Shown here: piece by piece, positions 12,195 to 22,000 of the stretch
How positions within the stretch are numbered: position 1 is the stretch's first letter
Layout of the letters: every line of letters begins with the position of its first letter
Assembly: GCA_027563935.2 (NCBI GenBank)
Contig: CM050451.1
Location: forward strand, 96,871,565 to 96,935,564
DNA length: 64,000 nucleotides
Source: Costus lasius
Lineage: Eukaryota > Streptophyta > Magnoliopsida > Zingiberales > Costaceae
Reading direction: 5' to 3'
Notes under the pieces: model-generated
Told to the model about the DNA's origin: nothing
Seen by the model: the letters and a program-made list of their open reading frames with translations, nothing else
Database searches by the model: none
Translations under genes and position numbers: made by a program

Positions 12195-12518
12195 TTAGGC
12201 TTTTGTGAGGGCATAAACAGAAATGAGATTGATAGGAAATTTAGGAATATAAAGAATATCAGAAAGTATAAGCTTGGGACTTAAGTGAACAGTTCCCTTT
12301 CTGTGGACAGGAATAAGAGACCCATCTGCAATTGACACTGGGCTATAGTTGGTACCAAGATGTAAGGAAGCAAATAGTGAACGATTACCTGAAACATGAG
12401 ACATGACACCAGAATCTAAAAACCAAGTATTAGCAGAGGCAACGAGAGAAGCAGCACCGGAGACGCCTAGCGCCGTAGCCATTAAGGAAGAGGTGGAAGC
12501 TTCAGCTTGAGTGGCCAA
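12195..12518 (-). pseudogene. Copia aspartic protease region
   Basis: The translation has WFLDSG followed by the 'SHVSGN' block, the copia protease active site. In-frame continuation to the pre-integrase region is lost between 12195 and 12066. As a retroelement protease it would have cut the polyprotein. Confidence 0.85.
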
Positions 12519-12530
12519 TCTAACAAGGCA

Positions 12531-12839
12531 TTAATACTCAGCAGAAGAGGCCGTGATGGTCGAATCAGTAGATGATGAGGAGGCTGAGGTGACCGCCGGT
12601 CCTAGAGCAGGTGCTCCACTATCAACTACCATTTTGGCATAAGATGGCTTGCCAAACTTCTTCCAGCATCGATCAAAAGGATGATTGCTTTGCCCGCAAT
12701 GTTCATAAGAAGTAGAGACATGACCACATCCTTTGCCCCGACTAGAAGATTCGCGTCTGCCTCCTTGGGGAGCAAGGAGGGCACTACTAGTATCAGCAAA
12801 AGGAGTGACCATGGAGACACGCAGGAGGTATGAGTAAAC
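12531..12839 (-). pseudogene. Copia gag fragment with damaged zinc knuckle
   Basis: The zinc knuckle reads YEHCGQSNHPFDRC: spacing fits C-x2-C-x4-H-x4-C but the first Cys is Tyr, explained by one G-to-A change. A stop near 12531 separates it from the protease. Upstream gag is missing because the sequence changes to a different LTR at 12840. Confidence 0.8.
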
Positions 12840-13095
12840 TGTTGGGAAACCCCGGGGACATTTTATAATTTTTTGGCATTACAGACATTACATATGCAGC
12901 GGAATAATGTCCCCGAACAGGCCGGTCCCAAAAACCCAGTAAAGATCGCATGCGAGGGAGTCGACACGATGTGATAGGAAGTACCTCAAGCAAGTAAAGA
13001 GATGTCGATGTCGAGATAGGCGCCCACGTGTTTTCCCTCTGCAGTCTCACACACACGGACTCCTCGAGCTCTCTTCTTCCGCGCTTGGTGCTAGC
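12840..13095 (-). mobile_element. Outer LTR fragment, 3' end (TGTTGGG type)
   Basis: On the minus strand this ends in CCCCGGGGTTTCCCAACA at 12840, a typical LTR terminus. It continues across the family-A solo LTR to 39196 (TSD CTAGC at 13091-13095 and 39191-39195) and across the family-B solo LTR to 41598-42786. The piece contains no gene. Confidence 0.75.
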
Positions 13096-13632
13096 TGATG
13101 TCTCGTATTTATGTAATCTTTTTGACTAATGTTTCCTCGTGAATCAAGACATATTTTCATGCTTTTACATCTCTTTTCAGCTTAATTCACTAAATATCTT
13201 CAGAAGCTTCACTACTTGTCATATTTGTTAAATACAGGAAAATTCACTCATTTCTAGAGCTATACGGATGCACAATCACATACCCGAGTGAATCTGAATT
13301 TATGAAAAGAAATTTAGCTTCAGACGAGAGCTAGAATTCACCCGCATTCAGCATTTATTGCCAGCTCTCAAGACACAAGCCATCAAGAGAAGACACACGC
13401 CAACAAGACACACGCCATCAACATTCATGAACAAGCACTAAAGAGGAGACATTCATGAATGAGCATTGATTAAACACATTCATGAATGTTGATTTATTAA
13501 GGGATGTTCATGAATGGCGCCATATTAAAGGATGTTCATGAATGGAGGCACCATGAAAAGGCACCATGACGAGGTACCATGAAGAGGTACCTTGAAGAGG
13601 TGTTAAGCCATTTATTTCACCCGGATGGCAAT

Positions 13633-14025
13633 ATGGAAGAAACATTTCTGATATGGTGTAGCATGAATAACAATGGAATTAAACCTGATGTTGTTGCTTC
13701 CGGCGCTCTTCTCAATCGTTCCTGCAAGCGGCAACAAATGCAAGATGCAAGAATTCTCTTTCAGAAGATATTAGATGCTGGATTGGAGCCTGACTTGGTC
13801 TCGTACAATACTCTTATGTGTGGTTTCTGCAAAGAAGGGAATATTAGCGAAGTAGGCCGTTTACTGATCATGACGAAAGGAAATGGTTTTGTCCCAGAAT
13901 TTATTACATACGAGGCTCTGGTTCGCTGCTTGGAGAAAATTGGAGTAGAAAGTACTGAAGCAAATGCTTCTATGAAACTGCAGCAGATTTTCTTTTTCGA
14001 TGGATCTGTCCTGGAGGATCTTTAG
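13633..14025 (+). CDS. Captured PPR protein C-terminus in the 5' LTR
   Basis: The open frame of 130 residues contains two full 35-residue pentatricopeptide repeats (starting GIKPDVVASG and GLEPDLVSYN) and a third partial one (GFVPEFITYE), then a short tail and stop. PPR proteins bind organellar RNA. Here only the last repeats are present, without an organelle-targeting start, so the donor function is not expected. The first ATG inside the LTR is at 13633. The 3' LTR copy differs by one residue near the end (Asp to Asn). I read this as a host-gene fragment captured by the retrotransposon; expression is unknown. Confidence 0.85.
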   Translation: MEETFLIWCSMNNNGIKPDVVASGALLNRSCKRQQMQDARILFQKILDAGLEPDLVSYNTLMCGFCKEGNISEVGRLLIMTKGNGFVPEFITYEALVRCLEKIGVESTEANASMKLQQIFFFDGSVLEDL

Positions 14026-14442
14026 AGTGGTATATAATGGACCGAATGTTGGTCAAAAGAAATTGTTTAATTTCCGTGGTTAAGCCTCTTTAAGGACGTG
14101 CTTCCTGGGGAAAGATGCTGGGGACATGTCTTGACTACTGCTGTCCAGTATGAAATATCACCAAAGAAAAAGAACAAGTCAAAACTGCAAGTTTGTGGAA
14201 TAAGGCCTACACGCAAACCCGTTCAGTGAGGTTAGAAGCGATTTTTATTGGGCTGACTTGATGGAGAAAGGGACGCACTAGGCACGACCTTTTATGGGAC
14301 TTCAAAGTTCTTAAGAAGAGAGTACATAATCATGTGTACTTGATGATGTCTCTTAGGATTGGCTTCCTTCTAGTTTATTCCTTGCTTATGAAGCATCCGT
14401 CGTCCTTAAATATCCCGGTTAAGGCTTTTAAGAAAATAGTGC

Positions 14443-14466
14443 GTTAAGCCATTTACTTCACCCGGA
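14443..14466 (+). repeat. Internal duplicate of the LTR start
   Basis: The 24 bases here match the LTR start at 13602-13625 with one mismatch (gttaagccattta-t/c-ttcacccgga). The PPR segment lies between the two copies. The same arrangement is in the 3' LTR. Confidence 0.9.
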
Positions 14467-14767
14467 AATAGGAAAAAGTACCACCAGAAGTCAACAACGC
14501 CAATACTTTAATAGATAGCAGTAAAGAGAAGAGCAACGCAAATGCAAACAATGCAGACATAAAAAAAAATAAGACCATAGTGACCATAAGGCATGAACAA
14601 CAAACAGATAAGAGGAAGGCATCCTGGAATAAATAAAAGGGGGAGAAAGAGAATAGCATTAAACCTCACTGATACTCCAATATTCAGATTTGATGTTTAA
14701 AAAGAAAAGTAGCAATTTACCGTGCCAATATTCTCAAAGAAAGCGCGTTAAATTCTTAAGAGAAATC

Positions 14768-15060
14768 CGGAAGCAACATGATGAACTTGAGGCCCAATTT
14801 TCGAAGAGAGGCTGCACCTGAAACTGAAATACCAGAAGTTTTATGAGCCATCATATGCGAAGAGGCACGAGATTGCAAATAGTGAAAGCGCTAAGGACGA
14901 TGACACACATGCTGACGACAAAATTACCAAAAAGAGAAAGGCGCCCTCGGCTTTTGGCTTAATACTATAAAAACAAAAGAAGTGCTGGATAAAGAGATCC
15001 AAGAGTGTGATGAGGAAACTTCCAAACAAGATATAAAATAGTCCAGAATTAAACTCAGAT
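14768..15060 (+). pseudogene. Captured NAP1-like (nucleosome assembly protein) fragment
   Basis: Reading across two frame changes gives HDELEAQF, then KLKYQKFYEPSYAKRHEIAN, then FWLNTIKTKEVLD and DEETSKQDIK-stop-SRI. This follows the order of plant NAP1 proteins (HDELEAKF, EAKYQKLYEPLY, FWL...NN, DEEAL.YL.DIKW). NAP1 is a histone H2A-H2B chaperone. Frameshifts and a stop where Trp is expected make it non-coding. It is in sense orientation and intronless as far as read. Identification rests on memory of the family. Confidence 0.7.
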
Positions 15061-15585
15061 CCCTCCTAAATTCCACAGGTATTGATGAAGAAGCGGCTGA
15101 GCAATTTGCCAACATCAAACAGAAGCCTCCACAAAAATTATTCCACATGCTATGTGAGACCGCAGGCAGTTTTTCAGGGGAGACTCAAGAGACCTTATGG
15201 ATTTGGCAACAAAATAGTTGCCACAGATCCACTTGACCCAAAATGACACTTCATGTACAATGATACTCCACTAAGAAATGTAAAATTTAGGAGGGACATG
15301 AGTTTAATAGTCTAGTCACCTTTTGAGGAGACTCGGCGTGAGAACCTGCTAAGGAGAAAACACCTTATCGAATTTGCTAATTGTAAATCATACTTGGAAT
15401 ATTCTTTATACGTGTTCCCCCACCTTGGTCGATATTTAGCAAGTCATCCCAAATATACCGCTACATGGTCAACCAAGATGATCAGGTTTATTGGAAGTCC
15501 TGACTATCAGGCAAAGTTTCCATCAAATCAGCACATGAGGCCTTACTCTACCTGGAAAATACGCTAGGTACGGATAGGCAGGAGA
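15061..15585 (+). pseudogene. Unidentified captured coding-like stretch in the LTR
   Basis: One frame from about 15170 to 15567 reads through with only two in-frame stops (TGA near 15244, TAG near 15316) and has protein-like composition, including FRRDMSLIV and SPFEETRRENLLRRKHLIEF. Upstream, 15049-15230 is open in another frame. I do not recognise the family. It may be one or two further captured exons. Confidence 0.45.
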
Positions 15586-16074
15586 CCCTCAAACACGGTA
15601 AGCAGGGTGGACGCTATACAAGGCAACTCCCACAACCTGGTTTGTGACCACTCGATGCGAGATACATGAGGCCATGACGATTTATTGTTGTGTCATGCTG
15701 TCATGTATGGGTGTACTAAGTTGTTTGTGGCGTGAGGCGTGGTGTGAGCCATGACTACATCTTACTCATGTTACATGGACAATCGATGCCATTCAGACAT
15801 TATATTTAAAGGGAAATGCTGGAAAGTGGGGGCTGGGAGATATGGTCATTAAAGACACGAGATATGGGGCGGCCACTGCCCAAAAGGAAGAGAATAAAAG
15901 GGGTTTTGGCAGTGGCCAATAAGAAAAAAAGACAAAAGAGAAGTCTGCAGGCAGGAGGTTTTCAGAACAGACAAGAAAACAAAAAAGAGGAAAGAACAAA
16001 AAGGAGCCCACAGGAAACGTAATAGAAAGTGAAAAGGTAAAAAAAGAGAAGAAAAGGGGAGAAGGCCAGCGGCT

Positions 16075-16081
16075 TATAAAA
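16075..16081 (+). promoter_or_regulatory. Likely TATA box of the Tat 5' LTR
   Basis: TATAAAA lies in 'ggcttataaaaggagagg', with an AG-rich start region about 30 bases on. The 3' LTR copy is at 35379. If used, the transcript leader before gag would be about 2.9 kb and would include the hairpins and the 42-bp array. Confidence 0.55.
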
Positions 16082-16194
16082 GGAGAGGAGAAGAGTTCAA
16101 AAGGGCACCCAAAAAAAGGAGCAAGGCAAGGAGGAGAACACTGCAGCGGAAGAAGGTAGTAAAGGAGAAACTTCTTTTTTTCGATCGGATTTCC

Positions 16195-16400
16195 TAGGCT
16201 TCATGGTTGCTCTAAGCAACCTGGCATCACAAGGGCACACACGCCATTTCTTTCTTTCTTCCTTGGATCGTTCGAATTTTTTTTTAGGCTTCATGGTTGC
16301 ACTAAGCAACCTGGCATCAAGAGAAGGCACACACCACCCTTTTTTTTGGACCGTTCCTTTTTTTTAGGCCTCATGGTCGCACTAAGCGACCTGGCATCCT
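16195..16400 (+). repeat. Three tandem hairpin units in the Tat LTR
   Basis: Three units of 80-90 bp share 'aggc(t/c)tcatgg'. Each has a 6-bp stem and 5-base loop: GGTTGC/GCAACC at 16205-16221 and 16295-16311, GGTCGC/GCGACC at 16375-16391. The third has changed on both arms, so pairing is kept. Identical units are in the 3' LTR (about 35500-35705). Confidence 0.8.
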
Positions 16401-17683
16401 GAAGAACACACACGCATTTTTCTCTTCTATTTTTCAAAAGTTTAAAGCACGAATGATCCATGGTACGCGCTGAGTAAAAAGTGTCGAGGCGGTTGGGAGG
16501 AGAGGAAGTAAAAAAAATAATAATAAATAATAAAAATATGTATGGTGCAGAAAGACTCATAAAACCGCACAAGGGAGGAGGGGAAGAAAATCCGAAAGAA
16601 GTAAGGTCGTAAAAAGAGACTAGAGGAATCTGTAAGCGGAAGAAAAGAAAATACCGAGCGAAAGAAGGAAGAGGGTAAAAGGGAGGAAAGATGCCGACGG
16701 CGATAGAAGCGTGGCCAAAACAAAAATTCATGAATGAAGTCGACATTTGAATCGTAAGAGAAAAGTACCTGTCAAAAGCCCTCCAGTGTTTCTTCTCAGG
16801 GACTTTGTCCAAAACAAAATCACGTCAAGTGACGAAATCCCTCAAAGAGTTCTGTCAAAAGGGCTGCTGCCGCATTAGAGACTTGAAGAGGGCTTTCCCT
16901 ATGAGAAAGGAATAGTGAAATGAATCGCGTCACTAAGAAGAGTTAAGAAGGGAGAAAATCGCACAAACAGAAGCAAGCTTACCTACATGAAATCTGGTCA
17001 CAGCAAGTAGCCAAAGGATTTTACCTTGGCAAAGATCGCCGGTCGCCGCCGTGCGAGGGCTCCTACAGAAGCAAAAGAGCCGTTAAAAGAAATAAAAAGC
17101 GACAGTAAATAGAAATACACATAATAAAAGAGTGAAGGCATATGTGGGCTTGCGGGAGCGGATCCGACCTGGATCCATTTACCGCTGGGCCAAATTCCGG
17201 GACTCTGCCATCGAGTCAGCACAAGTCCAGCCTGCCATTGTCAAACCATCGGATCCCTTCCTCTCGTCCAGATTGCTGCACCTTTTTCATCTGCTCTCAT
17301 CCCGTCGGTACCTCCGGTGAAGTAGGCTCACGGTCGCCGATCAGGGGGACCATCTGGAGTCAGGATATGCCGACTCCCTTTCCCTTGTCCGATCATTGAT
17401 GCCGCCAGCTCTAATACCGCCATAAGCCGATAACGCCACCACGAATTGACCTTGCCGCCGTCCGGACTCTCAGCATATGATTTCGCCGATCCTCTGTTCC
17501 CTTTCCTTCCGACTTGGGCGAACTCTGCCCTGGCGCTGGAATCGCCGACATCCTCGGCGGCTTGAAAGCCCAACGTCGCCGGAGACAGAGCGACGCTATC
17601 GACTTCCCTACCCCCTGATGGATTCCACGCGACGGCACCATCGTTCTCCTCACGAATTTCTCGCCTGCCGCACAGAGTCACAC

Positions 17684-17720
17684 GGAAGAGTAGCTTTACT
17701 CTTCCGCGACGGAAATAAAA
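17684..17720 (+). terminator. Hairpin and possible poly(A) signal in the 5' LTR
   Basis: GGAAGAGT (17684-17691) pairs with ACTCTTCC (17698-17705) around a 6-base loop. AATAAA follows at about 17714 in an A-rich tract. It corresponds to the hairpin at 969-993 in the old copy. A role in 3'-end formation is inferred from position only. Confidence 0.5.
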
Positions 17721-18082
17721 AAGGAAGAAAAGAAAATAGAAAATAAAATGAAAAAAGCCTATGGTGGTAATACTAAGTGAAATAAAAAGAAAAGCAAATA
17801 AAAATATGTATGGTGCAAAAATGATGACTGCGATCACCTTCTCCACCTCTTGAATCTGATAGGTCGCCTGTGACTAAATGTCAAATTTAAAAGGGAGCAA
17901 GAAACCATTTTGGGTCAATCACTTGGCTAACAGCCCAAACCTAACTCGAGTCGTGCTTAAATATCGACTCCAAAAAATCAAAATATCTGAAAGCCTTAGC
18001 GCGTTGTGATGTAATATTGTTTGGGAGGTGCGTACGTCGACGTTTAAACGTCGGGGCGTAGTTCCTCAATATGATATTGCGT

Positions 18083-18430
18083 CCGCAAGGCCGGATAAAT
18101 TTCCAAATCAAATTATCCAACACGCCGCAAGGCCGGATAAATTTTCAAATCAAATTATCCAACACGCCGCAAGGCCGGATAAATTTTCAAATCAAATTAT
18201 CCAACACGCCGCAAGGCCGGATAAATTCTCAAATCAAATTATCCAACACGCCGCAAGGCCGGATAAATTTTCAAATTAAGTTATCCATCACGCCGTAAGG
18301 CCGGATAAATTTTCAAATCAAATTATCCAACACGCCGCAAGGCCGGATAAATTTTCAAATCAAATTATCCAACACGCCGTAAGGCCGGATAAATTTCCAA
18401 ATCAAATTATCCACCACGCCGTAAGGCCAG
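18083..18430 (+). repeat. 42-bp tandem array in the 5' LTR
   Basis: About eight units start 'ccgcaaggccggataa' at 18083, 18125, 18167, 18209, 18251 and so on. Each unit contains GGATAA and TTATCC and can form a 6-bp stem. As 42 is a multiple of three, open frames persist through the array (14-residue repeats) and should not be annotated as genes. The 3' LTR array starts near 37388. Confidence 0.95.
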
Positions 18431-18942
18431 AATATCCTTCTTTACTTTAAGTCATCCAACGCGCCATCAAGGCCGGGTGATCTTTCCAGTCTGATATCCG
18501 ACACGCCTTAACGTATTACGATGGGATATCGTTTGGGAGGTGCGTACGTCGATGTTTACCATCGGGGCGTAGCTCCTCGATATAACGTCGTACTGCCTGG
18601 GCCGGATATTACCCAACGCGCCGTTACAAGGCTAAAGTCCGACGAACACAAATCGCCCATCTTGATGAATACTCCTTTTCTCTCATCATGTCAAACCATG
18701 TATCACGTCAAGTTAAATTTATGAATGAAATTTATAAGTGACATCATCTGATTATCGCTCTTATCTTGTTGCGTATTATAGATCTCTTAATCAAAGGTTC
18801 CCTAATTTTAGGGGTAATTAACAATGAGCGCTTGCGCTCATTGGAAGTCAGAACCCATTAAACAAAAAGCCTTATTAATTTAAGGTGGATTTGAAACGGT
18901 CATAATACATTCTCGATGTAACGAAAATGACCCCACAAATTC

Positions 18943-18960
18943 TGGCACGCCCGGTGGGAC
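18943..18960 (+). other. Primer-binding site of the Tat element
   Basis: TGGCACGCCCGGTGGGAC starts 5 bases after the LTR end. It has the TGG start complementary to a tRNA CCA end. The remaining bases look closest to a tRNA-Arg 3' end, but I could not check this. Confidence 0.75.
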
Positions 18961-19047
18961 TGGCTTCTCCTTTCATCTTCGAGATCTATATTACGCAACA
19001 CCAGATTCCATGCCCTTGTTCTTACACTTCGCTTGTTCTACGCAGTA

Positions 19048-22000
19048 ATGGCAAAGAAGCTGAACATCTTTGTTGAGGATGCATCGATCATCATGCATGG
19101 TGTCCAGTTTGGCTCCATTTCAGAGGAAGACGTTGAGTTTATCTACCTACCCTTCATAGACTCTCAGAACATTAAGGGTGAGGGAAAGATCACTCCGACC
19201 ATCAAGAGTAAGACCTCCCTGGAGAATAAAAAGACTGTCAAAAAAAAGGAAGAACTGCTTGTCGCTGCTGATGGGGGCGTGTTCGACAAAGAGGAGGAGG
19301 AAGCATCCTTCACTGTTAGTGGGGGCAAGATTCACCAAGCTATATTCTCAAGCCCTGAAAAGACAAAAAAGCGGGAGCGACAAGCCTTGAGGAAGAAGAA
19401 GGCTAGGCTCTCCAGACAAGGTCGCCTAATCCCTGTAAGGCGTAACTATTCCGCTGCTAAGGAAGAAGCTGCCATGACAAACAAATTTGCACCACTTCTA
19501 TCAGTTACGAGAAATTCTAACCTGGTGGAGGGACTGCGGCTGCAAACCCACATACAGGCCAAGCCACACCCAAAGCCCAGAAATATCACTACTCAAAAGA
19601 CAATATCTCAAGGGATTTATGAGGCATACAAGAGGGCTCAAAGGAACATGAAAAGAAAGGAAAGACGTTCCAAGATCAGCCATAAGGAAACAGAGGGTCA
19701 TATAATTCATACAGTGCGAATGGTGGAGCACGCACGAGAGACCGGCTCTAACTCTGAGGAGGATACCCTTCGGACCATGACAAGGAATGCCAAGAGTAAA
19801 AAGCTGGCCTCTATCATAATCCAAGAGCCTGTCCAACGGTACGAACTAGGAGCGACCCCTATACATCAAGAAACTTGCGAGGAGGAGGAAGACGAGGATG
19901 AACCTGCCATGACCCCAAACCACGACCATAGAGACGAAGCTATCATTGACCTTAAAAGACAGCTCAAGAAAAGAGACAATGACATGAGCATCCTCATGGC
20001 GAAGTTTGAGGAGGTGACTAATGCTCTTGCAAAGACGCAGCAGATGCTATTGCGCCAAGAACAGCCGCCGCGAGAACAGAATAACGCTCCGACAGTGTCT
20101 TCCCTGCCAGTTCCACTAGCTCAATCACCAGCTCAGTCAAATGATGAGGCTATTACCTTGACTAGGAGAGAAGTACAAGAACTGGTGATGGACCAGCTGA
20201 GGCAAATGGAGGGAACCAAAATTGCTCCACGAAGGAGACGAGGGAGACCTTACCCAGCTGCATACGATAATATCCCTTACCCCAAAGGGTATATCGTACC
20301 GCATTTCAAGATGTTTAATGGGGTAGGAAATCCTGACCAGCACTTGGCTCATTTCGTCGCGACTTGTGGAAACACTGGCGGCAACGACGCTCTATTGCTC
20401 CGGCAATTCCCGCAAAGTCTCTCAGGGGTTGCCTTTGAATGGTATTACTCTCTGGAGAATGAAGTCGTCGGAACTTGGGCTGACATGGAGGAAGCCTTCA
20501 GGATGAAGTTTGCTTCGGTAAGCGATAAGATTACAATCGCGGATCTGGCCGATACAAAGAGGAGAAAGGATGAGACCGTCCTCAATTACATTACCAGGTG
20601 GAGAAACTTGAGTATCAAATGCGAAAAGCCACTAGAGCAAACCGAGGCCGTGGATTTGTTGGTCCGTAACATCGATAGCTGGATGGCCCCCTTTCTTTGC
20701 GGCAATAACATCTCTACGTTTCAAGAATTGATCACCCAAGTGGCAAAGTTGGAACGAACGAACCACCAGCCTTACATAAATACGCAAAACCCAAAATTCA
20801 GAAGGGAGGAACCAAGAAGGAACGAACCCAAGATCGCCTACACAAACGTTACTAACAAGGGCAAAAGGGTGGAAGTTCACAATGCAAACGTACCTCGAAT
20901 CGAGAGAGCGCCAACACTCGGCGAAAATAGCCGGGGCAAGCCATTGACCCTCGAAGAGAGAAAGAATAAAATCTATTCGTTCAAAAGGGAAAAGACGATG
21001 AAAATATTTAGGGACGCCCTAAAAAACGGCTTACAACTGCCAGAGCCGAAACGCCCCGAAGAAAGCAATAAATCTGACGATCCCAACTTCTGCCCTTACC
21101 ATCGCGTACTGGGGCACACGATAGAAGATTGTTATATTTTCAAAGATTGGGTGGAGAAACAATATAAGACAGGGAAGATAACCCTATCAAAACAGGTATT
21201 GAATGAAACCCAAACCGAGGAGGTTGATGTTATTCAGACAAGAATAGATCCGACGCATGTGGAAGACCAGGAGTGGAATACCGTGATGTCAAAAAAGACA
21301 CTGCGACTCCTCCAAAAATTACAACAGATACCAGGCATAGTGTGGAAAGACCCCCTATCCCCACGATACATATCGCCAAGACCTCGTCCACCAGCAAGGG
21401 AAAGACAAGAGAAAAAGAAAAAGAGTCCTCAACTGAAGAACAAAAATAAGAAAATAGTCTTTTCGACTAAAGCGCAAGAAAAAAGCGACCTCAAAAAATA
21501 CATCGATTCGCTTGAAGAGTATGTACAGGAAATGCCTAAGCCTGTGAAACTTCACCACTACATCACGGAAGAGATGTGGGAGAGACTCCTGGAGGACGAT
21601 TCAGAGGATGAAGAATACGGGGTGGAATCCTGCCGGATGATATCAGTAATCCCGGAGCCCTTAGAGGAAAATAAAACTGACAACGTTAGAGGCGTCACTA
21701 CTGCAAGGATGGGTACCTGTAACACGATCAACTTGGGAAGTGACTCCGAAGATGAAATCTTGCCTGCCTATCTATATGAGGAAGTACCTGCCGCTAAAAG
21801 CAGTAAGCAAATAAACGAATCCTGCCAAATGAATCTTAGGAGCGGCAAGGTCGTAGTAGAGCGTACGATAGACAAAGAAAAAGAAAAGCTCAAAGGAAAG
21901 CAAATCGAAACGCAGGAAGTGGGCGACGATGCAGTACACCCGATAAAGTTATCCTCTTCTGAATATAATATATTGTCACATTTGAGAAAGGTTCCCGCCC

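Larger units (their letters stand above)
9199..12839 (-). mobile_element. Ty1/copia retrotransposon remnant
   Basis: Reading on the minus strand, the order is gag zinc knuckle, protease, pre-integrase zinc region, integrase, reverse transcriptase, RNase H, the order of Ty1/copia. A purine tract 'gagggggag' precedes TGTTAGCAA, the likely 3' LTR start at 9299; the left end near 9199 is a guess. Several frameshifts and stops make it defective. The N-terminal gag and the 5' LTR are missing because the element stops at the outer LTR end at 12840. Confidence 0.9.
13601..18937 (+). repeat. 5' LTR of the Tat element (5337 bp)
   Basis: Begins TGTTAAGCC and ends ACCCCACA. In order it holds a PPR fragment, a duplicate of the LTR start, a NAP1-like fragment, an unassigned coding-like stretch, a TATA box, three hairpin repeats, a GC-rich region, a hairpin at an A-rich tract and a 42-bp tandem array. 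Most LTRs are far shorter; captured sequence accounts for much of the size. Confidence 0.97.

Noticed and set aside
18028..18298. Plus-strand frames with 14-residue repeats (also 37183-37603)
   Set aside because: They are produced by the 42-bp tandem array of the Tat LTR; the same peptide pattern appears in more than one frame.
18083..18430. CRISPR-like regular repeat
   Set aside because: Units are contiguous, without unique spacers, and lie inside plant LTRs.
19033..19047. Gag-Pol start at 19033
   Set aside because: The codon there is TTG; the first ATG in the frame is at 19048.
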